Assembly: GCA_900769555.1 (NCBI GenBank)
Contig: CAAGHA010000158.1
Span: forward strand, 1-64,000
Direction of reading: 5' to 3'
Length of the DNA: 64,000 bases
Origin: Bacteroidales bacterium
Lineage (GTDB): Bacteria > Bacteroidota > Bacteroidia > Bacteroidales > Paludibacteraceae
Below are positions 17,177-27,387 of the stretch, piece after piece. The number at the start of each line of letters is the position of its first letter. Position 1 is the stretch's first letter. The translations under genes were made by a program, and so were the position numbers. The notes under the pieces are model-generated. The model was not told the DNA's origin. It searched no databases and saw only the letters and a program-made list of their open reading frames with translations.

Positions 17177-18417
17177 AGAAGATTATTTGTATAATAATTA
17201 GTGCGCTATTGGTAGTATCAGTTCCGATTGGAGCGCAAAATAATACAAGTTCACCCTATACTCGTTATGGATATGGTTTGGTGAGTGACGCAGGGTTTGG
17301 ACAGGTGAAAGCGATGGGAGGATTGTCTATGGGAGTGAGATCCAAGAATTTTATCAATCCTGCCAATCCGGCATCCTATACTTCTGTCGATTCTTTGAAT
17401 TTTCGATTGGAGGCAGGTGTTAGTTTCCAAGTTTCAACGTTTTCTGATGGAGCGAAAAAACAAACCGCATTGGATGGAAATTTGGAATACTTGGCGATGC
17501 AATTTCCTATAAAAAAATGGGTTGCATTTAGTTTGGGATTGATGCCTTATTCCATTGTGGGGTATAATTACTCGATGCAAGAAGTGGTTTCATCTTCTAT
17601 TACAGCAGGCAGTTTGATGACTAATTACACTTATAATGGAGAGGGTGGGATTACGCAATTGTATGCAGGTTTAGGATTCAGACCTTTTTCTTGGTTTTCA
17701 TTAGGAGCTAATTTGCAGTTTTATTTTGGATCTATTCAGTACTCGAGCACGGCCTCTTTTAACGAAGTTTATGTGCCAACGATTATGGAAAGAGAAATTG
17801 CCATTACTGATTTATCCGGTAATTTCGGTGTTCAATTTTCAATTCCGATTCAAAAAAAATATTCGCTAACGTTAGGAGGAACTTACCAATTGAAGTCTAA
17901 TGTTCGAGCTGAAGCTCAGCAGAGTATAATAACGACAGATACTGTAATTCAGAATTTTAACAATTCTTTTGATTTTCCAATGGGTTTTGGCACGGGATTT
18001 GTCTTTAATTATTTAGATAGACTATCAATTGGATTTGATTATAAAAAAGAGTTTTGGTCGGACGTTGAATTTTTTGGCGAGAAGGAGTTTGTTGATAGAA
18101 ATAAGTTTATTATGGGGGTTGAGTTTCTTCCAAATCCTAATGGCCGAGCCTATTTTGAGCGAGTTTATTATCGTTTTGGAGCGAATATTTCAAAATCGTA
18201 CTATCAGGTAAATGGAGAGCAGTTGAATTCGTTAGTGCTGACGACAGGGTGGGGGTTTCCATTGAAGAAGGGGTTGAATCCAACAATAATGAATTTTACC
18301 TTTGAGTATGGATTAAATGGTAAAGTAGAGAGCAATTTACTCAAAGAGCAGTATTTTAAGTTTATCTTGAATGCTACAATTAATGAGAATTGGTTTATGA
18401 AAAGAAAATTGAATTAG
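17173..18417 (+). CDS. Putative outer-membrane beta-barrel protein
   Basis: The 414 residues begin with a signal peptide (1 to about 21, ending GAQ) and then SSPYTRYGYGLVSDAGFGQVKAMGG, like FadL/OmpP1-related barrels annotated in Bacteroidota. Alternating hydrophobic/aromatic strands run throughout, ending KFILNATINENWFMKRKLN. The substrate is unknown. It sits between coaX and the TPR gene, a conserved arrangement in Bacteroidales as I recall it. Confidence 0.75.
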   Translation: MKKIICIIISALLVVSVPIGAQNNTSSPYTRYGYGLVSDAGFGQVKAMGGLSMGVRSKNFINPANPASYTSVDSLNFRLEAGVSFQVSTFSDGAKKQTALDGNLEYLAMQFPIKKWVAFSLGLMPYSIVGYNYSMQEVVSSSITAGSLMTNYTYNGEGGITQLYAGLGFRPFSWFSLGANLQFYFGSIQYSSTASFNEVYVPTIMEREIAITDLSGNFGVQFSIPIQKKYSLTLGGTYQLKSNVRAEAQQSIITTDTVIQNFNNSFDFPMGFGTGFVFNYLDRLSIGFDYKKEFWSDVEFFGEKEFVDRNKFIMGVEFLPNPNGRAYFERVYYRFGANISKSYYQVNGEQLNSLVLTTGWGFPLKKGLNPTIMNFTFEYGLNGKVESNLLKEQYFKFILNATINENWFMKRKLN

Positions 18418-18438
18418 TAACTATAAAATAGAAATGAA

Positions 18439-19794
18439 ATGAAAACTAAAGTGTTTTTTTTAGGTTTGGCAATGACGGTATCAGCTTTGTCAATGGCTCA
18501 GAAAGGGATTCAAGATGGATCTAAATATGGGCACGGAGAGGATAGTGTTCAGTGTATGCAAAATTTAAGTTTGTTCACTCAATATGCTAAACAAGGTGAT
18601 TACAAGAGTGCAGCAGAGTTTTGGGAGAAAGCTTATGCAGATTGTCCGCAATCCTCAAAAAATATTTACATCTATGGACCAAAAATTGTTGGTTATCAAA
18701 TTAAGACAGCTAAGGATGCTGCTCAAAAGGAGAAGTTGTTTGATAAGTTGATGAAAGTTTATGATGACCGTATTAAATATTTTGGGAATGATAGAAAACA
18801 AGGTAAGGATTATATCATGGGAAGAAAGGCTATTGATTATGTGGAGTATGTTCCTGATAGCCGCGACCCAATGAAGAGTCAGGCTTACAAATGGCTTTCA
18901 GATGTAATTGCTGCTCAAGGTTCAAAATGTGAGGTGAGTGTATTTCAACAATATTTCTTGCTTTCTGATGCTTCTTTCAAAAAGAATCCAAATACATTCA
19001 GAAGTACGTATATTGATGATTACATGAAAGTAACTCCGCTTTTAGCAGAACGTGCTGCTTCGGGTGTGGCTAAAGATTCTATCTATGGAACTGTAAAGGA
19101 TGCTATTGATGCAATGTTTGCAAAATCAGGAGCTGCTGATTGTAATACTTTGGATGGTGTTTATGCTTCTCAAGTAGAAGAGAAGAAGAGCGATAAGGAT
19201 TTCTTGAATATGGTTTTGAAATTGTATTCAATTGCCAATTGTGATAAGTCTGCAGTTTACTTTAAAGCATCTGCTTATAAGCATGCGATTGAACCATCTG
19301 CATCTTCAGCTAGAGGTTTGGCTGCGCAAGCATATTCTAAGAAAGATTATAGCAAGGCAATCACTTATTTTAAAGAGGCTGTAGAGTTAGAAACGGATAA
19401 TATCGAGAAGGCTAAATCTCAACAAAATTTGGCTGTGATTTATCACTCTATGCGTAATTATTCACAAGCAAAAGCTGCAGCACAAGCTGCAATTAACTAT
19501 AATCCTAGGAGTTCTGATTCATATATTTTGATTGCGGTGTTGTATGCGGAAAATAATGCAGCAATCAGTAGTGATGCAGTTATTCAGATGACAGCATTCT
19601 GGGCAGCAGTAGATAAGTTGGAAAAAGCAAAAGCTGTAAATCCTTCTTGTGCATCAACTGTAAACAAGATGATTGCTACTTATAAGGAGTACTTCCCGCC
19701 TGCATCTGAATTGTTTATGAGAAATATAAAGAATGGTGATACTTACACTGTTCCAGGTTGGATTAACGAAAAGACTGTAGTTAGAGCTAAATAA
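18439..19794 (+). CDS. Secreted tetratricopeptide-repeat protein
   Basis: A 451-residue periplasmic or envelope protein with a signal peptide (1-20, ending SMAQ). TPR motifs are recognisable at about 295-365: RGLAAQAYSKKDYSKAITYF, then AVIYHSMRNYSQAKAAAQAA. It lies 21 bases after the outer-membrane protein gene and 6 bases before the LptC-like gene. The partner is unknown; location suggests outer-membrane assembly or stability. Confidence 0.75.
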   Translation: MKTKVFFLGLAMTVSALSMAQKGIQDGSKYGHGEDSVQCMQNLSLFTQYAKQGDYKSAAEFWEKAYADCPQSSKNIYIYGPKIVGYQIKTAKDAAQKEKLFDKLMKVYDDRIKYFGNDRKQGKDYIMGRKAIDYVEYVPDSRDPMKSQAYKWLSDVIAAQGSKCEVSVFQQYFLLSDASFKKNPNTFRSTYIDDYMKVTPLLAERAASGVAKDSIYGTVKDAIDAMFAKSGAADCNTLDGVYASQVEEKKSDKDFLNMVLKLYSIANCDKSAVYFKASAYKHAIEPSASSARGLAAQAYSKKDYSKAITYFKEAVELETDNIEKAKSQQNLAVIYHSMRNYSQAKAAAQAAINYNPRSSDSYILIAVLYAENNAAISSDAVIQMTAFWAAVDKLEKAKAVNPSCASTVNKMIATYKEYFPPASELFMRNIKNGDTYTVPGWINEKTVVRAK

Positions 19795-19800
19795 TTAATT

Positions 19801-20361
19801 GTGAGGTTGAACGTTAAACATAAAAGAGATATAGCGACCAGCTTAGTGTTGGTTGCTATATTTCTTTTTATTTCGTGTTCTGAGAAGCCGGAGGTGGTGG
19901 ACTTGGATGAGCGTGCTATTTCTCCTCGTTTACATGCGTTGGATGTTGCTACGTTAGTCTCTGATTCAGGTGTTACTCGTTATAGAGTCAATGCCAAAGA
20001 GTGGTTGGTCTTTGATAAAGCAGAAGAGCCATATTGGGATTTTCCTCAAGGAATCCATTTAGAGCGTTTCGATTCAACTTTAAATGTGGATGCTGAAATA
20101 AGAAGTAAGTATGCTATCTATTACACAAATAAAAAATTGTGGGATTTAAGAGATAGTGTTCATGCCATGAATTTGCAAGGAGAACACTTTGAGTGTGATC
20201 AGTTGTATTGGAATGAAGTTGAAGAGTTGATTTTTTCCAATGAAAAGATAAAAATCACTCAAGCTGACAAAATTATAACAGGGGTAGGTTTTGAGTCTAA
20301 CCAAACATTTACAAAGTATAAAATTAGAAAGCCGGAAGGTATTTTCCCAATAAACGAATAA
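19801..20361 (+). CDS. lptC: LptC-like LPS export lipoprotein
   Basis: The 186-residue sequence matches the LptC/YrbK beta-jellyroll family that links the inner-membrane LptBFG transporter to the periplasmic LPS bridge. It starts at GTG (no better ATG). It has an N-terminal membrane segment ending ISC (Cys26, possible lipobox), then SRYRVNAKEWLVFD-like strands (here TRYRVNAKEWLVFDKA) and AIYYTNKKLWDLRDSV, typical LptC strands. It precedes the foldase gene in the envelope operon. Confidence 0.75.
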   Translation: MRLNVKHKRDIATSLVLVAIFLFISCSEKPEVVDLDERAISPRLHALDVATLVSDSGVTRYRVNAKEWLVFDKAEEPYWDFPQGIHLERFDSTLNVDAEIRSKYAIYYTNKKLWDLRDSVHAMNLQGEHFECDQLYWNEVEELIFSNEKIKITQADKIITGVGFESNQTFTKYKIRKPEGIFPINE

Positions 20362-20456
20362 AAATTAAAAAAGCGTTTTTTCTTTCAATATAAATTTTGT
20401 AAATTCGTGCGCTCAATTATCGAGGAATAAAAAGAAATATTAAATTAATAAATTAA

Positions 20457-22544
20457 ATGGCAACTTTAGAAAAAATTAGAAGCAATTCGAAATTGCTTAT
20501 TATTACGATTTTCTTTGCGCTTTTGTGTTTTGTTATTGGAGATTTCTTGAATAGTTCAAGTACATTCTTCGGTCAACAAAGAGAGAAAATCGGGGAAGTA
20601 GAAGGAAATGATTTGTCTTATCTTAAGTTTCAAGATGACGTAGAGGTTATGACAAATGTTTTCAAAATTCAGGGACAAAATCAACCTGAAGATGGTGATA
20701 TTAGAGAAATGGTTTGGAATGATTATGTTCAAGGTGCAATCTTGGATAATGAAACCGAAGAGGTAGGACTTTCTGTAACAACTAGTGAGTTGGCAGATGC
20801 TACTTTGGGTAAAAATATTCATCCAATGATGCGTCAAATTCCTATTTTCTATGATGAAAATAATCAATTTAATCCTTCTATCCTTAATAATGTATTGTCG
20901 AACCTAGATAATGCTGAAGAGGGTGATGAGTCTATGAAAGATTTGCGCGACTATTGGTTGTTTTGGGAAGGTAGAATAAAAAAACAAATTTTAGCTGATA
21001 AGTACCAAGCTTTATTGATAAATGCAATGTCTGCGCCTCAAGCAGAGTTGGATTATTTGGCTTCGATTTCTTCTAAGTCGGTTGATTTCGCTTATACAAA
21101 GAAACCTTATTGGACGTTAGCTGATTCTGCATTTACTGTTTCTGATAGTGAAAAACAGAAGAAATACAACGAGATGAAACCTCAATTCAAGTCTCTTCCA
21201 ACTCGTTTAATGCAGGTTGTTGTTTTCCCTGTAAACCCATCAACTGCTGATTTTGAAGCAACTATGGATGCTGCTCGTTTGTGTAAAGAGGATATGAAAT
21301 CGTTAAATGGTGTAGATTTATTTAATTATGTTGCAACTGAGTCTGATGTTGCTTATCCGTCTTACTATGTTTCAAAAAATGATGTTGATTTCTCTTTACA
21401 GAACTTTGTATTTTCAGCTACAGTGGATTCTGTAATGGATCCATTGTTGGATGGTACTTTTTACAAGGTGGCAAAGTTGGTTTCTGCACCTGTTATGCGT
21501 TCAGATTCTGTTCGTGTTGCTCGTTTGGTTGTTGGTGGAACTTCTTATGAGGCGGCAAAGGTTACGGCTGATAGTTTGTTAGCTGTTGCAAAGTCTGGAG
21601 CTGATTTTGCAGAGTTGGTAAAAAGTCATTCTATCGATCCAACTTTCAAAAATATGGGTGGTGATTTAGGTTGGTTAAAAGAGGGACAATCCGGTTCTTT
21701 TGAATTTGATAGTATTGCTTTTGGTGGTAAGGTTGGTGATGTTGCTAAGATTGAAAGTAATCAAGGTATTTTATTGGTAAAAGTTTTGGATAAAACCGCT
21801 CCTGTTCAAAAGGTAAAGTTTGCGGCTGTTGCAAAGGAGGTTTTGTCTAGTACTGATACTTATCGTGATGTATATGATAAGGCAAACCAATTTATTACTT
21901 CTTGTAAGCCGGGTATAGATGGATTTAACGCAAATGCTCAAGAAAAAGGTTTGCAATATCGTCCTTTGGGTCCATTGGTGGAAAATCAATATAATTTATA
22001 CGTTCTTCCAAATGGTCGTCCTGTTGTTCGTTGGGCTTTTGAACATGAAGTTGGTGATTTGACTGATAAACCTTTTGAGTTAGGTAATCAATTGTTGGTT
22101 GGTATCTTATCAGAGGCTAACGATGGGGATTTCTTGACATTGTCATCTTCTTCTGTTTTAAATCAAGTTGAAAATGCAGTAAGAATTGATAAGAAATCTG
22201 AACAGTTAATAAAGGAGATGGAGTCTATCTCTGATCTTGCTACTGCAGAAAATGTTGATACGATTGTTGGCGCAACTTTTGCTCAAAGTTCAATACCAGG
22301 TTTAGGTGCTGAGCCTGCTGTTTTGTCAAAAGCTTTGTCAATGTCTAATGGCGAGATGTCAAAACCTATTAAGGGTGAGTCTGCAGTGTATGTTTTGAAA
22401 GTATTAGATTCTAAAGAATCTGATTCTTCTGTACAAGTTAAACAAAAAGAACAAGATGGTATTCGTCAAATCTTGAGTTCTTCATTGTTTCAAACTTTGA
22501 TTGATTTGTCAGAGGTTGAGGATAATCGTTCTGTATTCTATTAA
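20457..22544 (+). CDS. SurA/PpiD-like periplasmic peptidyl-prolyl isomerase
   Basis: A 695-residue membrane-anchored chaperone. The architecture follows PpiD: one N-terminal membrane helix (about 12-29), a SurA_N-type helical region (to about 250), a parvulin (PpiC) domain around residues 350-445 containing DFAELVKSHSIDP and GGDLGWLKEG, and a further helical and second parvulin-like region. It probably helps fold outer-membrane proteins. It ends the coaX-OMP-TPR-lptC operon at the terminator 22568-22600. Confidence 0.9.
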   Translation: MATLEKIRSNSKLLIITIFFALLCFVIGDFLNSSSTFFGQQREKIGEVEGNDLSYLKFQDDVEVMTNVFKIQGQNQPEDGDIREMVWNDYVQGAILDNETEEVGLSVTTSELADATLGKNIHPMMRQIPIFYDENNQFNPSILNNVLSNLDNAEEGDESMKDLRDYWLFWEGRIKKQILADKYQALLINAMSAPQAELDYLASISSKSVDFAYTKKPYWTLADSAFTVSDSEKQKKYNEMKPQFKSLPTRLMQVVVFPVNPSTADFEATMDAARLCKEDMKSLNGVDLFNYVATESDVAYPSYYVSKNDVDFSLQNFVFSATVDSVMDPLLDGTFYKVAKLVSAPVMRSDSVRVARLVVGGTSYEAAKVTADSLLAVAKSGADFAELVKSHSIDPTFKNMGGDLGWLKEGQSGSFEFDSIAFGGKVGDVAKIESNQGILLVKVLDKTAPVQKVKFAAVAKEVLSSTDTYRDVYDKANQFITSCKPGIDGFNANAQEKGLQYRPLGPLVENQYNLYVLPNGRPVVRWAFEHEVGDLTDKPFELGNQLLVGILSEANDGDFLTLSSSSVLNQVENAVRIDKKSEQLIKEMESISDLATAENVDTIVGATFAQSSIPGLGAEPAVLSKALSMSNGEMSKPIKGESAVYVLKVLDSKESDSSVQVKQKEQDGIRQILSSSLFQTLIDLSEVEDNRSVFY

Positions 22545-22567
22545 TAGAATTTAATTTTGATTATATT

Positions 22568-22600
22568 AGCGCAAAGGGTATTTCTCTTTGCGCTTTTTTT
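22568..22600 (+). terminator. Intrinsic terminator of the coaX/envelope operon
   Basis: AGCGCAAAG and CTTTGCGCT form a 9-bp stem with a 9-base loop, followed by seven Ts. Confidence 0.88.
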
Positions 22601-22796
22601 AAAGATATTTTCTGTAAATTAAGAGAGAAGCCTTTTTTATATGCATCTTGTTTGATTATATTAGAGATTACAGATATAAGTATTATAGATGAACGAAAAT
22701 TGGCAAATGCTTAATTCTACAGAATTATGTTTATTCAACTTCTATAAATATGTATGCATAAATTTTAGAATGTTGTCTAATGTTTTTGAAGAGTGT

Positions 22797-23831
22797 ATGG
22801 GAAATAAAAAAGCATTGGTTGGTCTGACGTTAGAAGAGTTGAAAGCGGAAGTTGTAAAGCTTTCTCTTCCTGTTTTTACGGCAAAACAGATTGTCGATTG
22901 GATCTATAAGAAGAAGGTGAAAAGTATTGATGAAATGACTAATATTTCGTTGGTAAATAGAGAAATATTGTCAAGTCATTTTGAAGTAGGTCTTACGCCT
23001 CCTATCGAATGTTGTAGCTCTTCAGATGGAACTAAAAAATATCTTTTTAAAGTGAACAATCATTTTATAGAATCGGTTTTTATTCCGGAAGAAGACCGCG
23101 CAACGTTATGTGTTTCTACGCAGGTTGGTTGTAAAATGAATTGCTTATTTTGTGCAACCGGTAAACAGGGATTTTCTGCTCATTTATCGGCGACAGATAT
23201 TTTAAATCAAATTTTCTCTATTCCTGAAAGTGAACGGTTGACGAATGTTGTTTACATGGGTATGGGAGAGCCTTTTGATAATATAGATTCAGTTTTGATC
23301 AGTCTGAATGTTTTAACTTCTGATTATGGACTTGGTTGGAGTCCTAAAAGAGTAACAGTCTCATCTGTCGGTTTGTTACCGGGGTTAAAGCGGTTTTTAA
23401 CAGAGACAAAATGTCATTTGGCCATAAGTTTACATAATCCTATTGCCGAAGAGAGACGTCAGATTATGCCGATTCAAAAAGCTTATCCGATAGATTCTAT
23501 CGTTCAAGAGCTTAAAAAATATGACTTTTCTGGTCAAAGAAGAGTCTCTTTTGAATATACAATGTTTAAAGGAGTAAATGACCAGCAAAAGCATATTCAA
23601 GCTTTAATAAAATTATTATCAGGATTGGAATGTAGAATTAATTTGATTCGTTTTCATTCAGTCCCAGAAGCGGGTCTTGAAGGTTCTACTATGGATAAAA
23701 TGGAATGGTTTCGGGATGAATTAAATAAGAGAGGTATAACAACGACGATAAGAAAATCGCGTGGTGAGGATATTTTTGCTGCTTGTGGTTTATTATCAAC
23801 AAAGAAAAAAAATGAGTATGAAAATTTGTAA
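22797..23831 (+). CDS. rlmN: 23S rRNA (adenine2503-C2)/tRNA (adenine37-C2) methyltransferase RlmN
   Basis: Radical SAM enzyme that methylates A2503 of 23S rRNA and A37 of some tRNAs. Starting at ATG 22797 gives 345 residues, the usual length, beginning MGNKKALVGLTLEELK. An in-frame ATG at 22689 would add 36 residues unlike the family, so I reject it. The 4Fe-4S motif is C112-x3-C116-x2-C119 (GCKMNCLFC), followed by MGMGEP. It overlaps the DUF4837 gene by 20 bases. Confidence 0.95.
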   Translation: MGNKKALVGLTLEELKAEVVKLSLPVFTAKQIVDWIYKKKVKSIDEMTNISLVNREILSSHFEVGLTPPIECCSSSDGTKKYLFKVNNHFIESVFIPEEDRATLCVSTQVGCKMNCLFCATGKQGFSAHLSATDILNQIFSIPESERLTNVVYMGMGEPFDNIDSVLISLNVLTSDYGLGWSPKRVTVSSVGLLPGLKRFLTETKCHLAISLHNPIAEERRQIMPIQKAYPIDSIVQELKKYDFSGQRRVSFEYTMFKGVNDQQKHIQALIKLLSGLECRINLIRFHSVPEAGLEGSTMDKMEWFRDELNKRGITTTIRKSRGEDIFAACGLLSTKKKNEYENL

Positions 23832-24816
23832 GCAACTATTACTTTTGTTTTGGGTGATTGGGAGTATGTTTTCTTGTTCCGGTACAAGTGGTGATAATTC
23901 TCTTTTACCGACTGTTACCGGTACAGCTTATGATCTTCTTGTAGTTGGTGATGCTCGAGTTTGGAAAGACTCGGCCGGTAGGGTTCTGTTTGATATTTTG
24001 GATGAAGATGTACCGGGACTTCCTCAATCTGAACCTCAATTCAACATTTCGTTTATTCCGTCAAAAGAGTTTTCTTCCATATTGAAGCCGGCTCGAAATA
24101 TTTTGCTATTCAGTATAGATGAGACTCAATATACGCAAGGAAAGGTTTCTTATATTCGAAATCGTTGGGCAAAACCTCAATCAATAGTACAGATTACCTC
24201 TCCTAATCAAGATGAGTTAATAAAAGTGTTATCGGAAAAAGGAACCGAAATCATAGATTTTTTTGTGGATGCAGAGTGTACACGTTCTTTAAATTTTTTT
24301 AAACGTTATTCGAATAACGAAGGGCGTGAGTTCGTTAGAAAGAATTTGAATTTGAATGTTACTTTACCTGATTTTTTAAACAAATATAAAGCAGGTGAAA
24401 ATTTTGTTTGGGTCTCCAATGGAAGTTTGGATAGCCGTTTGGATTTAATTATTTATAGAACGCCTTATACTTCTCCTGATGATTTTAAGTCAGACCATCT
24501 TTTGATGATTAGAGATTCGGTGCTAAAAGTTAACGTTCCAGGTCCATCAGAAGGTTCTTATATGGCAACTGAGGTTCAGTTTCATAAACCTTTGTATAGA
24601 GAATTTATGTATGAGGGTAGATATTGTGCGGAATTAAGGGGGTTATGGAGAGTTGAAGGTGATATAATGGGAGGTCCATTTGTGAGTCGATCCTATTATG
24701 ATGAGAAAAATCAACAAATTGTCACAGCTGAGGTCTTTGTGTACGCACCGCAACATAAAAAGAGAAATAAAATTCGTCAAATGGAGTCGATTCTTAGATC
24801 TGTTGAGTTGAATTGA
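23812..24816 (+). CDS. DUF4837 family lipoprotein
   Basis: A Bacteroidota-specific lipoprotein of unknown function, about 334 residues. The start is ATG 23812 (or 23818), inside the rlmN end. A signal sequence with a lipobox ending FSC (Cys22) is followed by the family's opening TGTAYDLLVVGDARVW. Recognition is by overall resemblance to the family; no catalytic motif is visible. It is likely cotranscribed with rlmN. Confidence 0.8.
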   Translation: MSMKICKQLLLLFWVIGSMFSCSGTSGDNSLLPTVTGTAYDLLVVGDARVWKDSAGRVLFDILDEDVPGLPQSEPQFNISFIPSKEFSSILKPARNILLFSIDETQYTQGKVSYIRNRWAKPQSIVQITSPNQDELIKVLSEKGTEIIDFFVDAECTRSLNFFKRYSNNEGREFVRKNLNLNVTLPDFLNKYKAGENFVWVSNGSLDSRLDLIIYRTPYTSPDDFKSDHLLMIRDSVLKVNVPGPSEGSYMATEVQFHKPLYREFMYEGRYCAELRGLWRVEGDIMGGPFVSRSYYDEKNQQIVTAEVFVYAPQHKKRNKIRQMESILRSVELN

Positions 24817-24827
24817 TAAAAAAATAT

Positions 24828-24835
24828 TATTTTTG
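24828..24835 (+). promoter_or_regulatory. Putative -7 promoter element of pdxA
   Basis: TATTTTTG fits TAnnTTTG and lies 25 bases before the pdxA start, just after the DUF4837 stop. Confidence 0.4.
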
Positions 24836-24860
24836 TCTAAAAATAATTGAATAAGTTAGT

Positions 24861-25928
24861 ATGGAAGATTACAAAATAAAAGTAGGTATCACGCAAGGTG
24901 ATATTAATGGAATAGGATATGAAGTAATTTTGAAGACTTTGGTTGATGCTCGAATTTGTGAGTTCTGTGTTCCGATTGTTTATGGGTCATCTAAAGCAGC
25001 TGCTTTTCACAGAAAAGCATTGAATATGGAGCATTTTAGCTTAAATGCTATCAATCATGTTTCGGAAGCAAATCAAAAACGTCCTAATATAATCAATTGT
25101 GGGGATGAAGAGGTTAAGGTTGAATTAGCAAAATCAACCGGAGAGGCGGGGAAAGCTGCATTTTTAGCTTTAGAGAGGGCTACATCTGATTTAAGAGATG
25201 GTTTGATTGATGTATTGGTTACAGCTCCTATTAATAAAAAGAATATTCAGTCTGAGAAATTTCATTTTCCCGGACATACAGAATATTTGCAAGATAAGTT
25301 TGCGAATGGTGAAAAGGGGTTGATGTTGATGGTTAGCGATGTCTTGAAAGTTGCTGTTGCAACCGGACATGTACCTGTAAAGCAGATTGCTTTTCATCTT
25401 AATCAGGAGAAATTGGTAACGAAATTGCAGGACTTAAACAAAACGTTGATAGAGGATTTTGGTGTTGTTCGCCCTCGTATTGCTGTTTTAGGGTTGAATC
25501 CGCATGCGGGTGATAATGGCGTTTTAGGAACTGAAGAGGAGGAAATAATTATTCCGGCAATTAAAAAGGCTAATGAGATGGGTATAACTTGTTTTGGACC
25601 TTATCCGGCAGATGGTTTCTTTGGTGCGGGAAGCTTTAAGAGTTTTGATGCTGTTTTAGCTATGTATCACGACCAAGGTTTAACGCCATTTAAATGTATC
25701 GCAATGGAAAGTGGGGTTAATTATACGGCTAATTTGCCCATTATTAGAACTTCTCCGGCTCATGGAACAGCTTATGATAAGGTCGGAATTGGTAGTGCGT
25801 CTGAAGAGTCTTTTAGAAATGCTTTGTATTTGGCATGTGATGTATTCAATTGTCGTAAGAGATATGCTGAATTGGTTAAAAATAGATTGAAAAAACAAGA
25901 GGTTGAGATAAGTGGTCAGGTAGAGTGA
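24861..25928 (+). CDS. pdxA: 4-hydroxythreonine-4-phosphate dehydrogenase
   Basis: NAD(P)-dependent oxidation step in DXP-dependent pyridoxal phosphate synthesis. The 355 residues contain the family opening VGITQGDINGIGYEVI and the metal-binding histidines in FPGHTEYL, GLNPHAGDNG and MYHDQGLTPFK. The ending SAHGTAYD-like motif (SPAHGTAYDKVGIG) is present. Length is typical; a terminator follows. Confidence 0.96.
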   Translation: MEDYKIKVGITQGDINGIGYEVILKTLVDARICEFCVPIVYGSSKAAAFHRKALNMEHFSLNAINHVSEANQKRPNIINCGDEEVKVELAKSTGEAGKAAFLALERATSDLRDGLIDVLVTAPINKKNIQSEKFHFPGHTEYLQDKFANGEKGLMLMVSDVLKVAVATGHVPVKQIAFHLNQEKLVTKLQDLNKTLIEDFGVVRPRIAVLGLNPHAGDNGVLGTEEEEIIIPAIKKANEMGITCFGPYPADGFFGAGSFKSFDAVLAMYHDQGLTPFKCIAMESGVNYTANLPIIRTSPAHGTAYDKVGIGSASEESFRNALYLACDVFNCRKRYAELVKNRLKKQEVEISGQVE

Positions 25929-25952
25929 TTCTATCTTTATAGATATTGTATC

Positions 25953-26000
25953 AAAAAAGAATGAACGAATTGTAGTGTGCAGTTCGTTCATTCTTTTTAC
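25953..26000. terminator. Bidirectional terminator between pdxA and the AmpG-like gene
   Basis: AAAAAAGAATGAACGAA pairs with TTCGTTCATTCTTTTT across a 13-base loop. T runs on both strands serve convergent genes. Confidence 0.88.
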
Positions 26001-26011
26001 AATGTTATTTA

Positions 26012-27262
26012 TCAATTGTTACCTTTTTTTCCAAATGAATCATCAATTTTTAAAAAATTGGCAATTATAAATGCCGGAATAGTACAAATACAAACCCAAA
26101 TGAAAAATAATGAGTAGCCCCATTGTTCTTGTAAATAACCGGCAAACATTCCGGGAATCATCATACCTAAAGCCATCAGTCCGGTACAAATTGCATAGTG
26201 TGATGTTTTGAATTCACCCTGAGAAACGTAAATTAAGTAGAGGGTAAATGCGGTAAAACCAAAACCATATCCCAATTGTTCAATAGCAACAAATGAGGAT
26301 ATAATGAAAATATTTTGAGGTTGGAAGATTGCCATAAACACATATACTAAGTTAGGTGCATTCATCGCAATTAACATAGGCCATAGCCATTTTTTTAATC
26401 CTCCATTAGAAATAGCCCACCCGCCGAGAAGACCACCTGTTAATAAAGCAATAACCCCAATTGTACCATAGACAACTCCCACGTTTTCAACACTTAGTCC
26501 GAGTCCACCTAACTCTCTGTCTTCCATTAAAAAGGGAGATGCTATCTTTACGAGTTGAGCTTCTCCAAATCGGTATAGAAGAATATAAGCCAATATGAAT
26601 CCAATCTCTTTTTTCTTAAAGAAAGTAAGAAGTAAATTTGTTATGTTTTTTTGAGACTCGCTTTTTTCTTCTTGGGGGGTGGGAAGAATGTACCAATGGT
26701 ATAAGGATAGAATAACAACCAAACCGCCTGATATAAGGAATACAATTAACCATGCTTTAGGTGTGGAGTAGTAGCGAGTTAAAAATCCTGCACCGGTAAC
26801 CAGTACCCCTTGTCCGAATACCATTGCTATTCGATAGAAGATATTGCGAATTCCGACAAATAGAGATTGTTCTTTTTCCGATTGTGCAATCATATAAAAT
26901 CCATCTGCTGCGATGTCATGAGTGGCAGAACTAAAAGCCATCAACCAAAGAATCGCAAGAGAAGATTGAAAAAAGTGGGAAGTAGGAATGAGATAAGCAA
27001 CTCCGGCTAATCCACATCCTATTAAATATTGCATGGCAATAATCCACCATCTTTTGGTTTTTAATAAATCAACGACCGGGCTCCAAAACGGTTTGATGAC
27101 CCATGGCAAATACAACCAACTTGTAAAGAATGCAATATCTGCATTACTGATTCCTAAATCTTTGTACATAATAACAGATACTGTCATTACTATAACATAG
27201 GGCAATCCTTCTGCAAAATAGAGAGATGGAACCCAACTCCATGAATTACCTTTTTTTTGCAT
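26012..27262 (-). CDS. AmpG/PAT-family MFS transporter
   Basis: A 416-residue inner-membrane protein with about 12 hydrophobic segments. The opening WVPSLYFAEGLPYVIV and KPFWSPVVDLLKTKRWWI, plus SSATHDIAADGFYM, match the AmpG-like (peptide-acetyl-CoA/muropeptide) branch of the major facilitator superfamily. Muropeptide uptake for cell-wall recycling is the likely role but is not proven by sequence. It lies alone between the terminator at 25953 and the tRNA-His region. Confidence 0.8.
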   Translation of the reverse strand: MQKKGNSWSWVPSLYFAEGLPYVIVMTVSVIMYKDLGISNADIAFFTSWLYLPWVIKPFWSPVVDLLKTKRWWIIAMQYLIGCGLAGVAYLIPTSHFFQSSLAILWLMAFSSATHDIAADGFYMIAQSEKEQSLFVGIRNIFYRIAMVFGQGVLVTGAGFLTRYYSTPKAWLIVFLISGGLVVILSLYHWYILPTPQEEKSESQKNITNLLLTFFKKKEIGFILAYILLYRFGEAQLVKIASPFLMEDRELGGLGLSVENVGVVYGTIGVIALLTGGLLGGWAISNGGLKKWLWPMLIAMNAPNLVYVFMAIFQPQNIFIISSFVAIEQLGYGFGFTAFTLYLIYVSQGEFKTSHYAICTGLMALGMMIPGMFAGYLQEQWGYSLFFIWVCICTIPAFIIANFLKIDDSFGKKGNN

Positions 27263-27387
27263 GTGTTCAACTATATATGGTTAAAGAGAAATTGCATTAG
27301 TTTCAATGATTTGACAAGTGTTATATAACAGTCAAAAGCATCCATTCTTATCTTTCCTCAATATTAAAATCGTTTTTGAAGTCTAAA

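Noticed and set aside
22735..22750. CAACTTCTATAAAT resembling the A/B repeat end
   Set aside because: Only about 13 bases match, with no second end or core; it may be chance in AT-rich DNA.
22689..22796. Longer N-terminus for RlmN
   Set aside because: The extra 36 residues do not resemble the family, while ATG 22797 gives the standard length.
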